Assembly (NCBI GenBank): GCA_038277395.1
Contig: CM076197.1
Coordinates: forward strand, 27,855,564 to 27,919,563
Direction: 5' to 3'
DNA: 64,000 nucleotides
Source of the DNA: Dryocosmus kuriphilus
Lineage: Eukaryota > Arthropoda > Insecta > Hymenoptera > Cynipidae
Below, piece by piece: positions 22,401-33,605 of this stretch. Numbering within the stretch: position 1 is the stretch's first letter; each line of letters opens with the position of its first letter. The position numbers and the translations under genes were made by a program. The notes beneath the pieces were generated by a model. That model searched no databases. It was not told the origin of the DNA and worked only from the letters and a program-made list of their open reading frames with translations.

Positions 22401-22625
22401 GTCGAAACTTATTGTTTGAAATTACCGAGATCTGTTATGAATAAATGTCATTTTATATATATAACTACGTTGAATTTTATTAAATGGTGTTTAACCTATC
22501 CCCTTTACCGTAATCTAAGTAATTTAGAGGCTGAGCTAGGCGTTAAAGTTGTTAGTCCGGATAAATTATGTCTTTTAGGTTTTTGTATCTAGTGCCCCAA
22601 GAAAGGACTGGCGCCCGCGGTTATA
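19468..22625 (+). mobile_element. Non-coding LTR-like repeat family, copy 2
   Basis: It opens TGTGATGCTGCAATTTTATT, with TATA-like CTTATATATAATTTAG at 19602. The full hairpin array is at 20011-20325 and a GTAAGACT donor-like site at 20793. Two poly-C runs (about 21057 and 21426) lie in its body. A terminal module ending in CCAAGAAAGGACTGGCGCCC occurs at 22590-22620, and a diverged copy of it lies about 590 bp earlier (21980-22000). TGGCGCC after the module resembles a primer binding site, which would make the preceding 3.1 kb an unusually long LTR. No open frame of any family is present. Confidence 0.6.
20011..20325 (+). repeat. Tandem array of eight hairpin units with covarying stems
   Basis: Eight units of about 37 bp share TTGGTAGTTCTC, then a variable core, then GAATGATT. 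Each core is a short stem-loop. In order the stems are CCCT/AGGG, CTCTA/TAGAG, CTCTAA/TTAGAG, CTTTAT/ATAAAG, CCCT/AGGG, CTCTAA/TTAGAG and CTTTAT/ATAAAG, plus a last, imperfect unit. Both arms change together. The first and second halves repeat the same stem order, suggesting duplication of a multi-unit block. The flanking bases are nearly invariant. The array lies between a TATA-like sequence and a donor-like site, so it would be in the 5' part of a transcript. Confidence 0.85.
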
Positions 22626-23099
22626 CTGCTGATAAGATTCGTCTACGAGGCCGTCCCAGGGCGGATCCGTCAATTTGGTTTTATTGTAAATAATTTGTTT
22701 TAAGTTTGAATTATAAATTCCTTTTTTTTTTTGTTTAATCTCGGGGAAAATCTAAAATTATGTGACTCTTGGTTCGTTTTTATCAGGGACGTAATGCCTA
22801 CTTAAGAAATGTTTTCTCTTTCAATTTTCTTTAAAATATACAAGTTATACAAAATGTTTGGCTTTTTCTTATTTCTAAGTTAGGCAACCCTTTATCTCTC
22901 GTTGCATGTATAAGATTTCTTTTTAGGTTTACACTCACGCCACTCTCCGAAATTCGGAGTTAAGCCGGAATTCAAGTAAAGGTATAAGATGTCAAAGAGA
23001 TTCTCGAGGCGGTGTCTCAGGGTACCTGGCGCCGAAAGGAAGGCCTTAAAAAAGGGGGGGTTTTTCTTTTCAGAAGGTCTGGGATCTAAATTTAATAGA
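22626..23099. other. Unassigned segment between the non-coding repeat and Gypsy RT
   Basis: The minus-strand frame of the reverse transcriptase runs on into this segment but loses family resemblance below about 23130. A CCTGGCGCCGAAAGG sequence at 23025-23040 resembles a primer binding site. It may be the edge of another LTR element. Confidence 0.35.
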
Positions 23100-24010
23100 T
23101 TTCCCAAAAATAGTTGGGAAACGCCATTAAACTCTTTTTGGAAATCCAAGGACGAAAATACTTTTTTACTGTGTAGATTCACAGTGAAATCATGGAGATG
23201 TGGTATAGGGTACTGATCGGGGATTATTGCAGCATTTAGCCGCCGGAAATCCCCGCAGATCCTCCACGTCCCATCTTTCTGGTCAACCATGTGAATGGAA
23301 CTAGCCCAAGGACTGCTGGAAGGTCGGAAAATGCCAAGCTCTACCAATCGAGCGAATTCGACCTTGATCGCCTTAAGCTTATCTGGAGTCAACCTATCTA
23401 GGTCGCTCGGCTGCGGGCGGGCCTAAGGTTAAGATGTGGTGAAAAACATCACCATGCTCCAATGGAACAGCTTGTGCGAGTCCAGTAATCTGGCGAAATT
23501 CCGCGAGTATCCGCGAATATCTCGAAGACAGGCGAACCGTGCTACACGAGAGTGATACTGATTGAACCATTTCGTTTAGGGTACATAAACAAGTATGTGA
23601 ATCGATCAGTTTTTTATTGTGAACGTCTGCGAGTAGGCGATAGTGGTCGAGCAAATCGGCATCGTCGGCTCCCGTATGGTCGTCACATCGAAATTCCATT
23701 TAATGGTTCGTCGGAGACCTAAGTTCAAAATGATTTCTTGTTCGCCGAAGATGTCTATACTCGAATCGTTCGCGGTGTAAGCATGATTAGTCAACTGTTA
23801 ACTAAAATATGCAGGAAGCGGTATAGTGAAATATCGTCCCTGGTGTCGATGAACAATCTCATACCGGTATTAAAATCCGTAATATTGAGACCTTTGGTCG
23901 AAGTTAGGCCCGACTTGCTCGCCTCGAAGATAGTGGACTTGTTTAGTTTCTCGACGACCCTGATTGGTCTTCGGGTTGCTTCCACGAACACGACTTTTCA
24001 CAATTATAAG
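23100..24010 (-). pseudogene. Gypsy polymerase: protease, linker and N-terminal reverse transcriptase
   Basis: Read from 24010 downward. The protease region has the active-site-like FIDTRDD (a DTG would be expected). A linker follows with DADLLDHYRLLADVHNKKLI. Reverse transcriptase begins with MTPDKLKAIKVEFARLVELG, SPWASSIHMV, DGTWRICGDFRRLNA, PDQYPIPHL and KKVFSSLDF. The sequence then diverges before the catalytic YxDD. The same element continues at 16140-17430 on the other side of the non-coding repeats. A frame break separates protease from RT. Confidence 0.82.
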
Positions 24011-24949
24011 CTTTCGCTCCGTATCGAGCGTGATGCTTAAATAGATTTAGCGAATCCCAATGATCCGAACTGTTGCTATTATTGTGAGTATTTTTCCGGT
24101 TCGTATTATTAAGAGAATTGAAACGACCGCATGAACGTGAACGCCATTGGTTGGTTTTGCTCATCTTTTCAATAATATTTGTTAATTTTTAGATCGATTG
24201 TATAAGTTTTGCGATGCTATTATCATTGGTACGCGGGAGTGTGAAATATCCGGCGCTGGAGGAAACTCCTGAGACATAATGGCTGTCGGGGTTCATTGTT
24301 TCTGATATTTTATCAGCTAACTCAGCTAAACTTGGTAAATTCTCAATATTTAACGTTGCTAAAATTGCACGACATTAAGGTGCGAGCTTTTCTAGGAAAA
24401 TAGATTTAATGACTGTATCGTCACAGTTTCCACCATTGAGATTTTTAAGTCGGTATAATATTTGAGAGTACTTGCCATCCGCAAGAACTTCTCCTTTCAA
24501 CAATTGACAAATTTTTTGTTCATTTGAGACCTAGGCTAAAATAATGCGCGCTTTAATTTCGTCGAATGTGTCGACTGGCCGAGGCACTGCGGTAATAATG
24601 TCCATTACGCACGAAAGTACATCTTATTTTAACGATCCAAGTACAATATCCGCTTTAGTAGTTGCGCCGAAATGTACGAGTTCCTAAATAAAGCGTCGAC
24701 CTGGTGAAACCATAATACCGGATCTTTTTCAAAAAACGTAGGAATTTTTGGAACTTGGTAATTTTGAACATACAGTGATTGATTCGCGGTCGCATTTACG
24801 TTTTGTGAGTTAGCTGACGATTGATTAGGTACGGTTAATAATCTTTCCGCACATAAATTTAATGCAATTTTTGTCTCCAATTCGGCAAGCGTTGTTGCAT
24901 GAAGCTCGGCTTGTCTAGCTGTCGCCATTGATTGCTCGTCAGCCGACAT
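24011..24949 (-). pseudogene. Gypsy gag, decayed
   Basis: The reading frame opens with MSADEQ at 24949 and includes the capsid signature QVPKIPTFFEKDPVLWFHQV. After a frame change it shows a KGEVLADGKYSQILYRLKNL block and an AELADKISE block. Near its end (about 24060) a KHHARYGAKAYNCEKSCSW segment corresponds to the basic, cysteine-bearing gag tail. Upstream of the start no LTR or primer binding site is recognisable. Confidence 0.75.
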
Positions 24950-26300
24950 TTTGTTTTTCTTAATGTATTCTCAATAAATTAATTGAAATTAATTTAATTT
25001 AATTCGAAACAACCTGAATTACAAAGTTTCTACAAAATGTTTTATTATAAGTGCTTCAAATATAAATAATATTTTTAAAAAAGCATATAAAATGTTAATA
25101 GTTTCAAAGCAGTATCTTAAAAATGAGGCAATCTCCAAATGTAAATCACTTAAAATATTACTGTTTTTTAGTATAGAAGCGATGAAAAATTGAACGTTTT
25201 GAATTTATTGAATTTTCCTTTAGAAGCTTTCAATTTTTAAAAACTTTGACTCCTAAGCATACAAAATGAGAATTTTCTTACAGAACATTGTGAAATTTAA
25301 AACTGAAAACCTTTAGAACAAGTGAACAGTTTCAAAAATGCGGTAACGATCAAGCAATTTTGAAAAAGCTTTATAAATTGTACATTTTAAAATTTATAAG
25401 TTTCCGCATAGAAACTTCAAAAGTGTTGCAAATAAGGTATATTAACGTTTATATGTGTTAATAAGTGTTGTGAATATTTTTAAATTAACGTTTAAAAGTT
25501 TATTTAACCATTTCTGTCTCCTCATAATGTTTAATATAATATGATTCAATTAAAATGGCAATTTCTTAGTATTCGCAAAAGTTTGTTTAACCTTTTCTGT
25601 CTCCTTTTAGCGTTTAATATAATACAATTCAGTTGAAAATTGCAATTTTTTAATATTTTCAAAAGTTTGTTTAACCTTCCCGTCTTTTCTTTTCTGTCTC
25701 CTCTTAACGTTTAAGATCAAACGTTTACTAATTATTAACAATTGAACTTGAGGCCTCGAATTGTATTTTCATTCTTTAAAATTGAAAAATTTTTAATTAG
25801 AGACCTTTAAAGTTTATTTTATTCTAAAAGTGTTGAAAATGAAATAATTTCGAATTAAAACTCTTAAAACAAAATAATTAAAACTATTTAGCAGAAATGA
25901 TTTAAAGGTTCTATTACTCAATTAGTGCTAAGTTTCTTCTTAATAGTTAAGTTTTAAATATAAATATTTCATGGTGGCCACTGAATGCTAAACATGAATT
26001 TCTAGTTATTTTCCGATTGGCAACAATTTTTCCAGGTCATTAAACTTAAAAAATTCAAACTTTCAGACTTTAAAAATATTTTATTTTAAGTAGATATTGA
26101 ATACTAAACTACGAATTGAATCATGCAAAGCGTAAGAACTCTTCTGAGTTTAAAATATGTTTTAAAGAATGTTTAATTTATCAATTTATCAAGCGTTTAA
26201 TAATATAAAATTGAAAATTAAAACCCTCTAATTTATGGGGCATTATTTTGCAACTAACATCAATGTTGGTAATTTATAGCTCTGTTAATTCCATTAATCA
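24950..26300. other. No gene recognised, very AT-rich
   Basis: Apart from a short tandem repeat at 25497-25712, nothing coding or structural can be supported. The expected 5' LTR of the Gypsy element is not here. Confidence 0.4.
25497..25712. repeat. ~83-bp tandem repeat, about 2.6 copies
   Basis: Units begin AGTTTRTTTAACCWTTYC at about 25497, 25579 and 25663 and share TCTGTCTCCT and GTTTAATATAATA. Copies are moderately diverged. Confidence 0.65.
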
Positions 26301-26322
26301 TAAGCATTTTTTGAAAAAAGAA

Positions 26323-26377
26323 AAATTTAACCTTCCAAACTAAAGATCAAAAATAAATTATATTTTTTTCGAATTAA
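26323..26377 (+). pseudogene. Penelope-like element, short piece before the TTAA insertion
   Basis: The last codons before the TTAA read INYIFFEL. If the 26378-33055 element and one TTAA are left out, this frame runs without a break into the PLE segment DILRLGKAF. The family usually has a conserved LS...LG.F motif at this place. A stop lies 11 codons upstream. The piece is short, so the call rests on frame continuity. Confidence 0.5.
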
Positions 26378-27792
26378 GGCCATGTAAAAGGTGGGTCACG
26401 TAACCAAGCCAGTCCTGAGATCTATATTTTTTGCCCCATATTTAAAAATAAAACTGAAAATAATTCGGAAAAAATTTGGGAAGATATTAATAAATGTAAA
26501 AGAACAGTGTGTGGCAAAGCGTGAATTAGGGGAGCAATAAAAGTTTGCTATAAAAAATAATAAATAGCAACGGATTCACTTTGCACTAGGTACACGTTCC
26601 TACTCTGTCGGTAAAGAAGAAATAACGCTGTTGGTAAGTTTATTATTGATTTTTTGGCAGCAGGTGGCGCCAGGGGTGCATTTTTATTTGGGATCGAAAT
26701 TGTCAGAAACACGGTAACAAATCTCAAAGTTTCCATCACATTGTCGGAAATGAAAATTGAAATCGCATGTTGCGATTTGAGTGAAACTTGGTTTTACAAC
26801 CTGGATATAAAAATTTCAGAATTATTTCTCAACACATCTACTGTGTAGAAATTATTATCTTGATAACGCAGTTTGTTTACAATAAAGCAGTGGTACATAA
26901 GAACCTTAGTTATGTCGCTCATGTCTGTCATTTAATTTCTTCCGTTTCAAGATGTGCGCTCGGTAATGTAGGCAAATTTTTTGATTTTTTTTTCAAAATC
27001 TTTTTTACAATTATAAACCTATTCAGGACTAGATAGAACTTCCTTCTTCTTTTAGTATTTAATTTTCCAACTTTTGAACTCTGCATCTCATTTTGTGCTT
27101 TATGGCTTATGCTGTATGTGAATCAAACTCATGTACTTAGAGTTCAAAAATTCTCGGTAACTTAAAATCGGAGAAGGTAACAAAGAACTTACCGGTAAGT
27201 TACCGATGATCCGAGAATTTAACGAGAATTTATGAGAATTTTCGAGAACATTCATTTTTAACATTTATTTTTTGTTCTTAATATAAATAGCACTTAGACT
27301 CAATGTACCTTAGGATAAATAGCAATAAATACTATAAATTAAATTAAGTTTGTAGTTTTTTAAATTTAAAAAGTGTAAAAGTTAGGAAGATAATTAAAAT
27401 AATTGATTTATATAGCATATTACTCAATAGGTTTCAGAATAGACTTTTATTTATAGATATCATTTTCTTAAACATAATGCAACTTTTGTTTAAAAGCCCT
27501 TTTATAACAATCTTATAATTTTTCGAAGGAACAAAAGAACTAATTATAAGAAACTACAACACTTAGCTGAAGCTAATTACTTTACGAAGGAAAGTCAGTA
27601 TTATATACGATATCTCATTGCTGTGATTTACCGGTTACAATCTATAACAAATCATTAATCAGTCTTAGAGAATGAATACTGAAATTAAACTTTCTCAGCC
27701 TATAATTGCAATTCTTAAAATTTTTTACAATCTAATTCTTTGATTTAACCATAACGATTTTTCAATCGTAGTGAAGTAATACTGTAATTGAG

Positions 27793-28292
27793 GCTACTGT
27801 CCGAGGTTTCAGAAGACTTTGATGTCGCTCAAATTCCATCTGTTTTCAATCTTCAAAAAAAAAAAAAATTTAAACAGGCATTTTGCAAAAATGTTCATCA
27901 ACTCGGGAAGGTTTCAGGATTGTGGAGGTTTACTGGATAGTATTTGGAAAACATTAAAAATAACTGTGCGAAAATACGATAATGGAAAAGTGTTGAAATG
28001 AGGGGAAGCAGAGAAAGTATTTCTTTCTCCTTCTACCATTGGAACTCTCTCTACTTCCCCTTATTTCAACACTTTTCCATTATCGTATTTTGACACAGTT
28101 ATTTTTATTATTTTCCAAAAACTATCCAGTCCCCCCCCCCCCCCCCCCCCCCATACAATCGTGAAACCCCTTCCGGGTTGATAAAAATTTTCGCCGTGCC
28201 TGTATTACATTTTTTTTTAGAAGATTCAAAACAGATGGAAATTTGAGCGACATCACATTGCTAACCTATTTTTCGATACCTCGGCCAACAGC
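27793..28292. mobile_element. Foldback MITE inside the hAT
   Basis: The arms 27793-28010 and 28030-28292 are reverse complements around a loop of about 20 bp. Shared segments include ATGTCGCTCAAATT and AACACTTTTCCATTATCG. The right arm carries 22 consecutive C (28131-28152) at a place where the left arm has only a short complement. Confidence 0.75.
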
Positions 28293-28542
28293 CTTAAAGA
28301 TACTCATAGTCTAATATTTTGAACAAACAGTAATAGCATCTGTTAAACTTCAAGAATATCCGTCGATTAGTGTTAGAGATTTAATACTTAGCTTACTCAG
28401 TCTGATCAAAATGGTAAGAAAGTTTTACAATTTAAATTGTTTTTCAAATAAACTAAGTAGCTAGCCTACTTAGATGAAGCTAAATAAACACAATGTTAAT
28501 TAAAATATTGAATAATAAACTACCTTATAAAAATTCTGTTCT

Positions 28543-31500
28543 TTAGTCTTCAACTTCAGAAGTAGAGTCAGACAAGTCACACTCTTCCTCAGAAATCTCG
28601 TATTCTGCTACTAGTTCTTCTGCACGAAGTCCAAACTGTATATCGTCCCAAGGAGTTATAAACATTAACCTCTTCTGTTTTCCTCTTTGCAGCCTTTTCT
28701 TCAATAATTCAAGCTTTAAATTAAATGAGACGAATGTAAGTTTTCCGGCTCTCTCAGTTTTTAAACGATTTCTTATAGAGGTGTGAACCTTTCCAATCTG
28801 CTGAAACTTCTTTCCGTTGCAGCACTTGTTGCAGGCATGTTGAGAATGTCAACTGCAATGGCACACAATCTTGGATCAGAGTTGTTACTTTTCCACCAAA
28901 TAACAGCTGGTAATTTGTCAATAGTTTTTTGAACGAACGGCAGAGAAAATGATCCTTCTTTTACTTTATAGTCGGCTAGGTCTGCCAGCACATCTTCCAC
29001 ATCCTCGTTACCATATTTGTAACTTGCCAGATCGTGAATCAGTTCAGTTCCTAAAACCTTCTGTTCTCGAGTTAAATGTGTTCCATTAAACTTCGGATTT
29101 AAAATGTTTGCTGCAAAGTGGATTGGCTGCATAGATAAATTAGCTCTTTGCTTTACTTTCAACTTTAGAGTTTCACATTCATCAAACGATACTGGTGAGC
29201 CCTCAAGTAATACCTCATAAGTCGTTAGTATCTCGTTCCAAGCGTTTGGAACTGAGCTTAATGTGCAAGTATCAGCTTCCAAAATAGTAGTAGTCCATTT
29301 CACCACTGGTGCTAGTATTTCATGGAGACTGAGAAGACCACACCAGAAAGTGTCACTTAGAATATCAGCCTTTACTTGGTCTTTCAACAACACGTTGTCT
29401 GAAATTGCTAGTCTCTTCAATACCATTTTGTTAAAAAGTAAACTCTCGGCACAAAACAGTGTTGAACCCCACCTAGTTTTACCAGGTAATTTAAGAGATA
29501 TAACTTTTTGCTGGATTTCTTTCTGGGTGGCAGTAAATTTGGCTTTAATTAAATGGGATGCATTTATGTCTTGGACTATTGCTACAGCTGAAGACTGTAT
29601 GCCTTTAAATGTTCCGAGCTGAAGTATGTCTTTTACGACTAAATTTAAAGAGTGGGCTGCGCAACCATATGTAGAAATATGAGGGTACACTCTTTGAACT
29701 ATTTCTCTTGTTTTTACCATATTTGCAGCATTATCAGTGACCACAGCGCATATTTTATTTGGCCCGATTTCGTCAATGACTTCTAGAATAAGCGTTGCCA
29801 AATACTCCCCTGTATGTGATTCTCCTTTCGTATCTATAGTTTTGTATAGCAAAGATTCGGGAGTGGTGACGACAAAATTGATAATCGATGAATTTCTGTA
29901 ACATAATTATAATACTGCTGAAATGTATTTGATATTTTCTTAAGATCATGAGATTCTTTACCATAAGAGCAATTTTAGTTTCTCGATGTTTCTCCCCCAA
30001 TTTTTAATTTTTCGAAAAGATAATAGTTTTCAGACCACTCTGTTTATATTCTTTAGGTCTGGAAACTATTATTTTTTTGGACAGTTAACAATTGTGGACA
30101 AAAACTTCGAAAAACTAAACCTGTTTTATTATAAAGTATCACATGCCCTTAAACTACCAATAAATTTGCGATTGTGCTGTTTTAAATTGAGAAGGATATT
30201 TAAACTTACTATCAACGCTACTCGATATTAATATTTATATTTGATATATTTCTTGAAATTCTGTCTTTTTAAAATCGTATTTATGGTTCTAATAAATAAA
30301 ATGCACGAAAATTACCTTATATCACTCCAACCATTACACTGGAGTCCGACTGCACCAGATTTTGAAATGGCTTCGTTTACCATTAATTTAACTCTATCAA
30401 ATTCTGCGTTTAACAGAGGGGATCCAATCCTATATGCAGACGGGAGTTTCCAAGAGGGTCGTAACGCATGGAAAAAGTCAATCCAATACTGGTTTTCAAG
30501 TATCGAAAGCGCACAATCTGATGAATAAATTGCTCTTGCTAACTTTTCATCCAACCTTTCCTATAGAAAACCAATCATGTATCATAAACATTGATGTAAA
30601 CTAAAATCTTCATTTGCATTTGAAAGCTATAAAATTTAATTAAAACATTAATATGTGCAAGATTATAATTTAAAAAACGTACCTGCTCATTAGGACATAT
30701 AGAATCAATGTATTTCTTGAAGTCAAATAAAGATTCCGTCTTTCGGGGTAATTTATTTTCCTGCACATGAATATTTTTTGTCTTCTCGGTTCCCGATATT
30801 GAAGGATTTCTAGATTTCCCCTTATTCTGAAGCTTTGCAGGTGCACATTGGGTATGATTATCGCTAGTGGACGAGGTAGTGGCTGACATTGATGTTGCCG
30901 TAGATACTGATTCAGTGCCAAGTGTAGAAACAGAGTCTACATCTGACAATTGAAGACAACAATTATTCATTTCTTTTGGTAAAATTACTATGACCAGGGC
31001 GGCGATTTCAACGGGAAATCTATAAATATGTACAATGCAATTTGTATAATAGAACAATTATAGGTAATAGATTTAGAATAGGGTGACTAGAGCTGATTTT
31101 CGAAATTTAGGACAACCAGGTTTCTAAAATTGGAATTTTATATTTAATAATTATATTTTAATTGCAAAAACTGTTTATTGGACTAGTACGTAAGAATAAA
31201 ATTGTTGTTCGTACTACAGAATTCAATCGTACTAATTCAATAAAAAGTTTCCCACTTTGTCATTTTACAACGCGATAAGAAAAACATAAGGGTAAAAATA
31301 AATTGAATAAGTTGAATAGTACGAGTAAGGTGAAAAAGAAAAGTATACAAACTGTCTCCATTTTATAAAGTTTTAAAATAAATATTAACAGAAACTACAA
31401 GATTTCACACAGACTGAATAGGACTAAAATTTGTAGTCCTACTTCATTATCATTTTTATTCAAGCCTTTTACTTCTTTTTTGAAGCAAGATCCACGTTTT

Positions 31501-32278
31501 AAAAGTAAAATTTTTAGTTTTTTAAATAGTTTTTCTATTAAAAAAACTGCAAATCCTACTTCCAAAAAAGTTGGCAACATTTCAGATAAATTCTATCAAA
31601 TTTTCATGTATAAATTGTTTTGATGAATTCAAAATTTATTCAACGTGGTTAAAGTAGCTACTTTATGGATTTATCACAGAAATGTTTCAAAATTGAGGTT
31701 AGAATTGGCAAATATTTTTTACGTCCCCATCGCTCATACATCCCATGGATCCCATGTTACCCTGTATCAGAAAATATTTTTACACACTGAATAATGAATT
31801 AAAACCAGTTTTAAAATATTTGACAAAATTTATTAAGATTTCTTTCTTATTTAGTACGTGGTTTGAAAAATGTAAATATATATATAGAAGTCTTTAACGA
31901 TATTTTTAGGTTAGGTGAGGTGATGCCAGCCGGCTTCATACAATACAACCTAAAAGGCACAATAAAAGATATATGCTTTAAAATACATCAAATATAATTA
32001 CCATTTCCACTTGACTCGTCATTGTCGTTGGATGACATATTCTGTTGTTGGCGTTGAATTTTCTTTAATCTTTCCTTTTGTAACATCTTTTTGACTGTTT
32101 GAGGAGACCTACGGCATTTTTCTATCAAATGCCTTCTTTGTCGCGTAGCATTTTTTTTGTAAATCTCCCCGCAGTAATTACATTTGTAGATATCCGATTT
32201 CTCCACTTTTTGAAAAAACTGCCACAACAAACTTTTCTGTTTCGGCATGTTTAACGGACAACGTTTAACAGGCTTCAA
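28543..32278 (-). pseudogene. hAT transposase gene, four exons, one net base lost
   Basis: Exons inferred on the minus strand are 32278-32002, 30942-30683, 30560-30316 and 29895-28543, each bounded by GT...AG. Phases agree at all three joins. Exon 1 encodes a BED zinc finger (CNYCGEIY...RRHLIEKC). Exon 2 is a Ser/Thr-rich linker. Exon 3 ends in LQCNGWSDIR. Exon 4 carries VVTDNAANM, CAAHSLNLVVKD, KTRWGS and the C-terminal dimerisation segment PATSAATERSFS. The summed exon length is 2135, one short of a multiple of three. Near 28795 the frame shifts: in one frame it stops after RFTPL, in the next it continues with RNRLKTERAGK to an acidic end at 28545. The break removes the dimerisation domain. 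Intact length would be about 711 residues, normal for the family. Confidence 0.88.
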
Positions 32279-33605
32279 TCTTCACCTTTTATGCCTTTTA
32301 TTCAATAAAAATTTAAATTCTCGAAAATTCTCCACAAAAAAATCATCCGAGAACTTACCGGTAACTTACCGGTAAGTTCTCGAACTTCTCGAGGTAATTT
32401 ACCGCCTTTCGAACTCTACATGCACTGCATCACCCAAATTACTCACGGCCAGCGGAAGTTCTCCAAATGCTCCGATAGGCGGCCGGGTTTGTTATACCAG
32501 CTGATAATTTTATAACCAAAGTTTCTTTGCTGCATTACAAGTGCAAATATTATTGCTTGTAATTTTTGCGTACAATGTTCGTGATAAATGCTTGTGTTTT
32601 TTCGTTCCAAGTTTCATGGATAATATTCTCAAAAGTGCTCCATTCCAAAACTGAAAATCGCGTGCAGTGTCCTGTAATCAGTTCTACAACAAGGTTGGTA
32701 ATCGGTATTACTCAAAATTTTTTATTAAAAAAAAACTTTCTACAATTGTAAGTATTTAGGACCAGGCGCTCCATCCTTAGTGCCTTGTATTTATTGTGCC
32801 AAATTTTCAAAGCGATTTATTATTCCATGCGGACATGAGGTGGGACAAAAGGAATACCGATAATACTTACAGTTTTATTTTCCTTCAAAAATTTTTTTTC
32901 CGAATTTCCAACGAAACAAAGTAGAGGCTGCAACGTTATTGCCTCCTCTTTCATTTTTCAAACTTCCAGAGCAATACTTTATTTCGTTTGGACATGAGTT
33001 GGGACAAACGAAATTCAGGACTAGATTGGTCACGTGACCCACCTTTTACATGGCCTTAAAAGATATTCTTAGATTAGGTAAAGCCTTCAGTACTCGTGTA
33101 ACGAATAGTAAGTCGAAAAAAATGATAGGGATAGTCAAGGATGTTGAAGCAAATATACACAAAATTCCGACATTAGATCAGCAGAATTTGTGAAACAAAA
33201 TCTTACATTTATCTAAAAGTTTTGTTCATAAAATATATTTGCATATAAGTAGTATTGATCGTAAAATTGCTATAGGGTTCTTGTCAATTAAAAATTTTCT
33301 TAAGAAAAACCCGGATATAATTTGCATGAATGCTAATAAGGGTAATATTACTGATTGTATGAAAAAGTCTGAATATATTAGAGACATGGAAGAATTACTT
33401 TCTAATGAAGAAAAATTTGACAAATGAAATGACAATGCGTTAAAAAATTTAAAAATATTACCTTTAGAATGCTTGATAAATGGAGAAAGGCTGTGCTTCT
33501 GAGAAAAGAAAGTTTCGGTTCTCGCAAGATGTTATGGTTTGAAAAAGATTCATAAGGAAAATTACCATTTGAGATGATTTATTTTAATTATTAATACTCT
33601 TACTA

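Larger units (their letters stand above)
27138..32418 (-). mobile_element. hAT transposon, 5.3 kb, almost complete
   Basis: Both ends start TAGAGTTCRAAA when read inward. The flanks CATGTACT (27130-27137) and CATGCACT (32419-32426) are an 8-bp target duplication with one mismatch. Subterminal regions contain repeated CTTACCGGTAAG palindromes at 27182-27205 and 32353-32380, possible transposase-binding sites. The transposase gene is on the minus strand. A foldback with a poly-C run lies in its 3' part. The element is inserted in the TTAA-flanked one. Confidence 0.9.
26378..33055. mobile_element. TTAA-flanked DNA transposon with ~35-bp TIRs, host of a nested hAT
   Basis: The ends are inverted repeats starting GGCCATGTAAAAGGTGGGTC, with two to three mismatches over about 40 bp. 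TTAA flanks both sides (26374-26377 and 33056-33059). TTAA suggests piggyBac-like insertion; a TTA/TAA duplication of the PIF/Harbinger kind is also possible because the flank is palindromic. Without the hAT inside it the element would be about 1.4 kb. It encodes no transposase I can recognise. Confidence 0.75.

Noticed and set aside
23989..24164. Plus-strand 100-residue frame overlapping the Gypsy protease and gag
   Set aside because: The minus strand carries the recognised protease and gag motifs, so the plus frame is a shadow.
29263..29622. 119-residue plus-strand frame
   Set aside because: Antisense to exon 4 of the hAT transposase; no family likeness.
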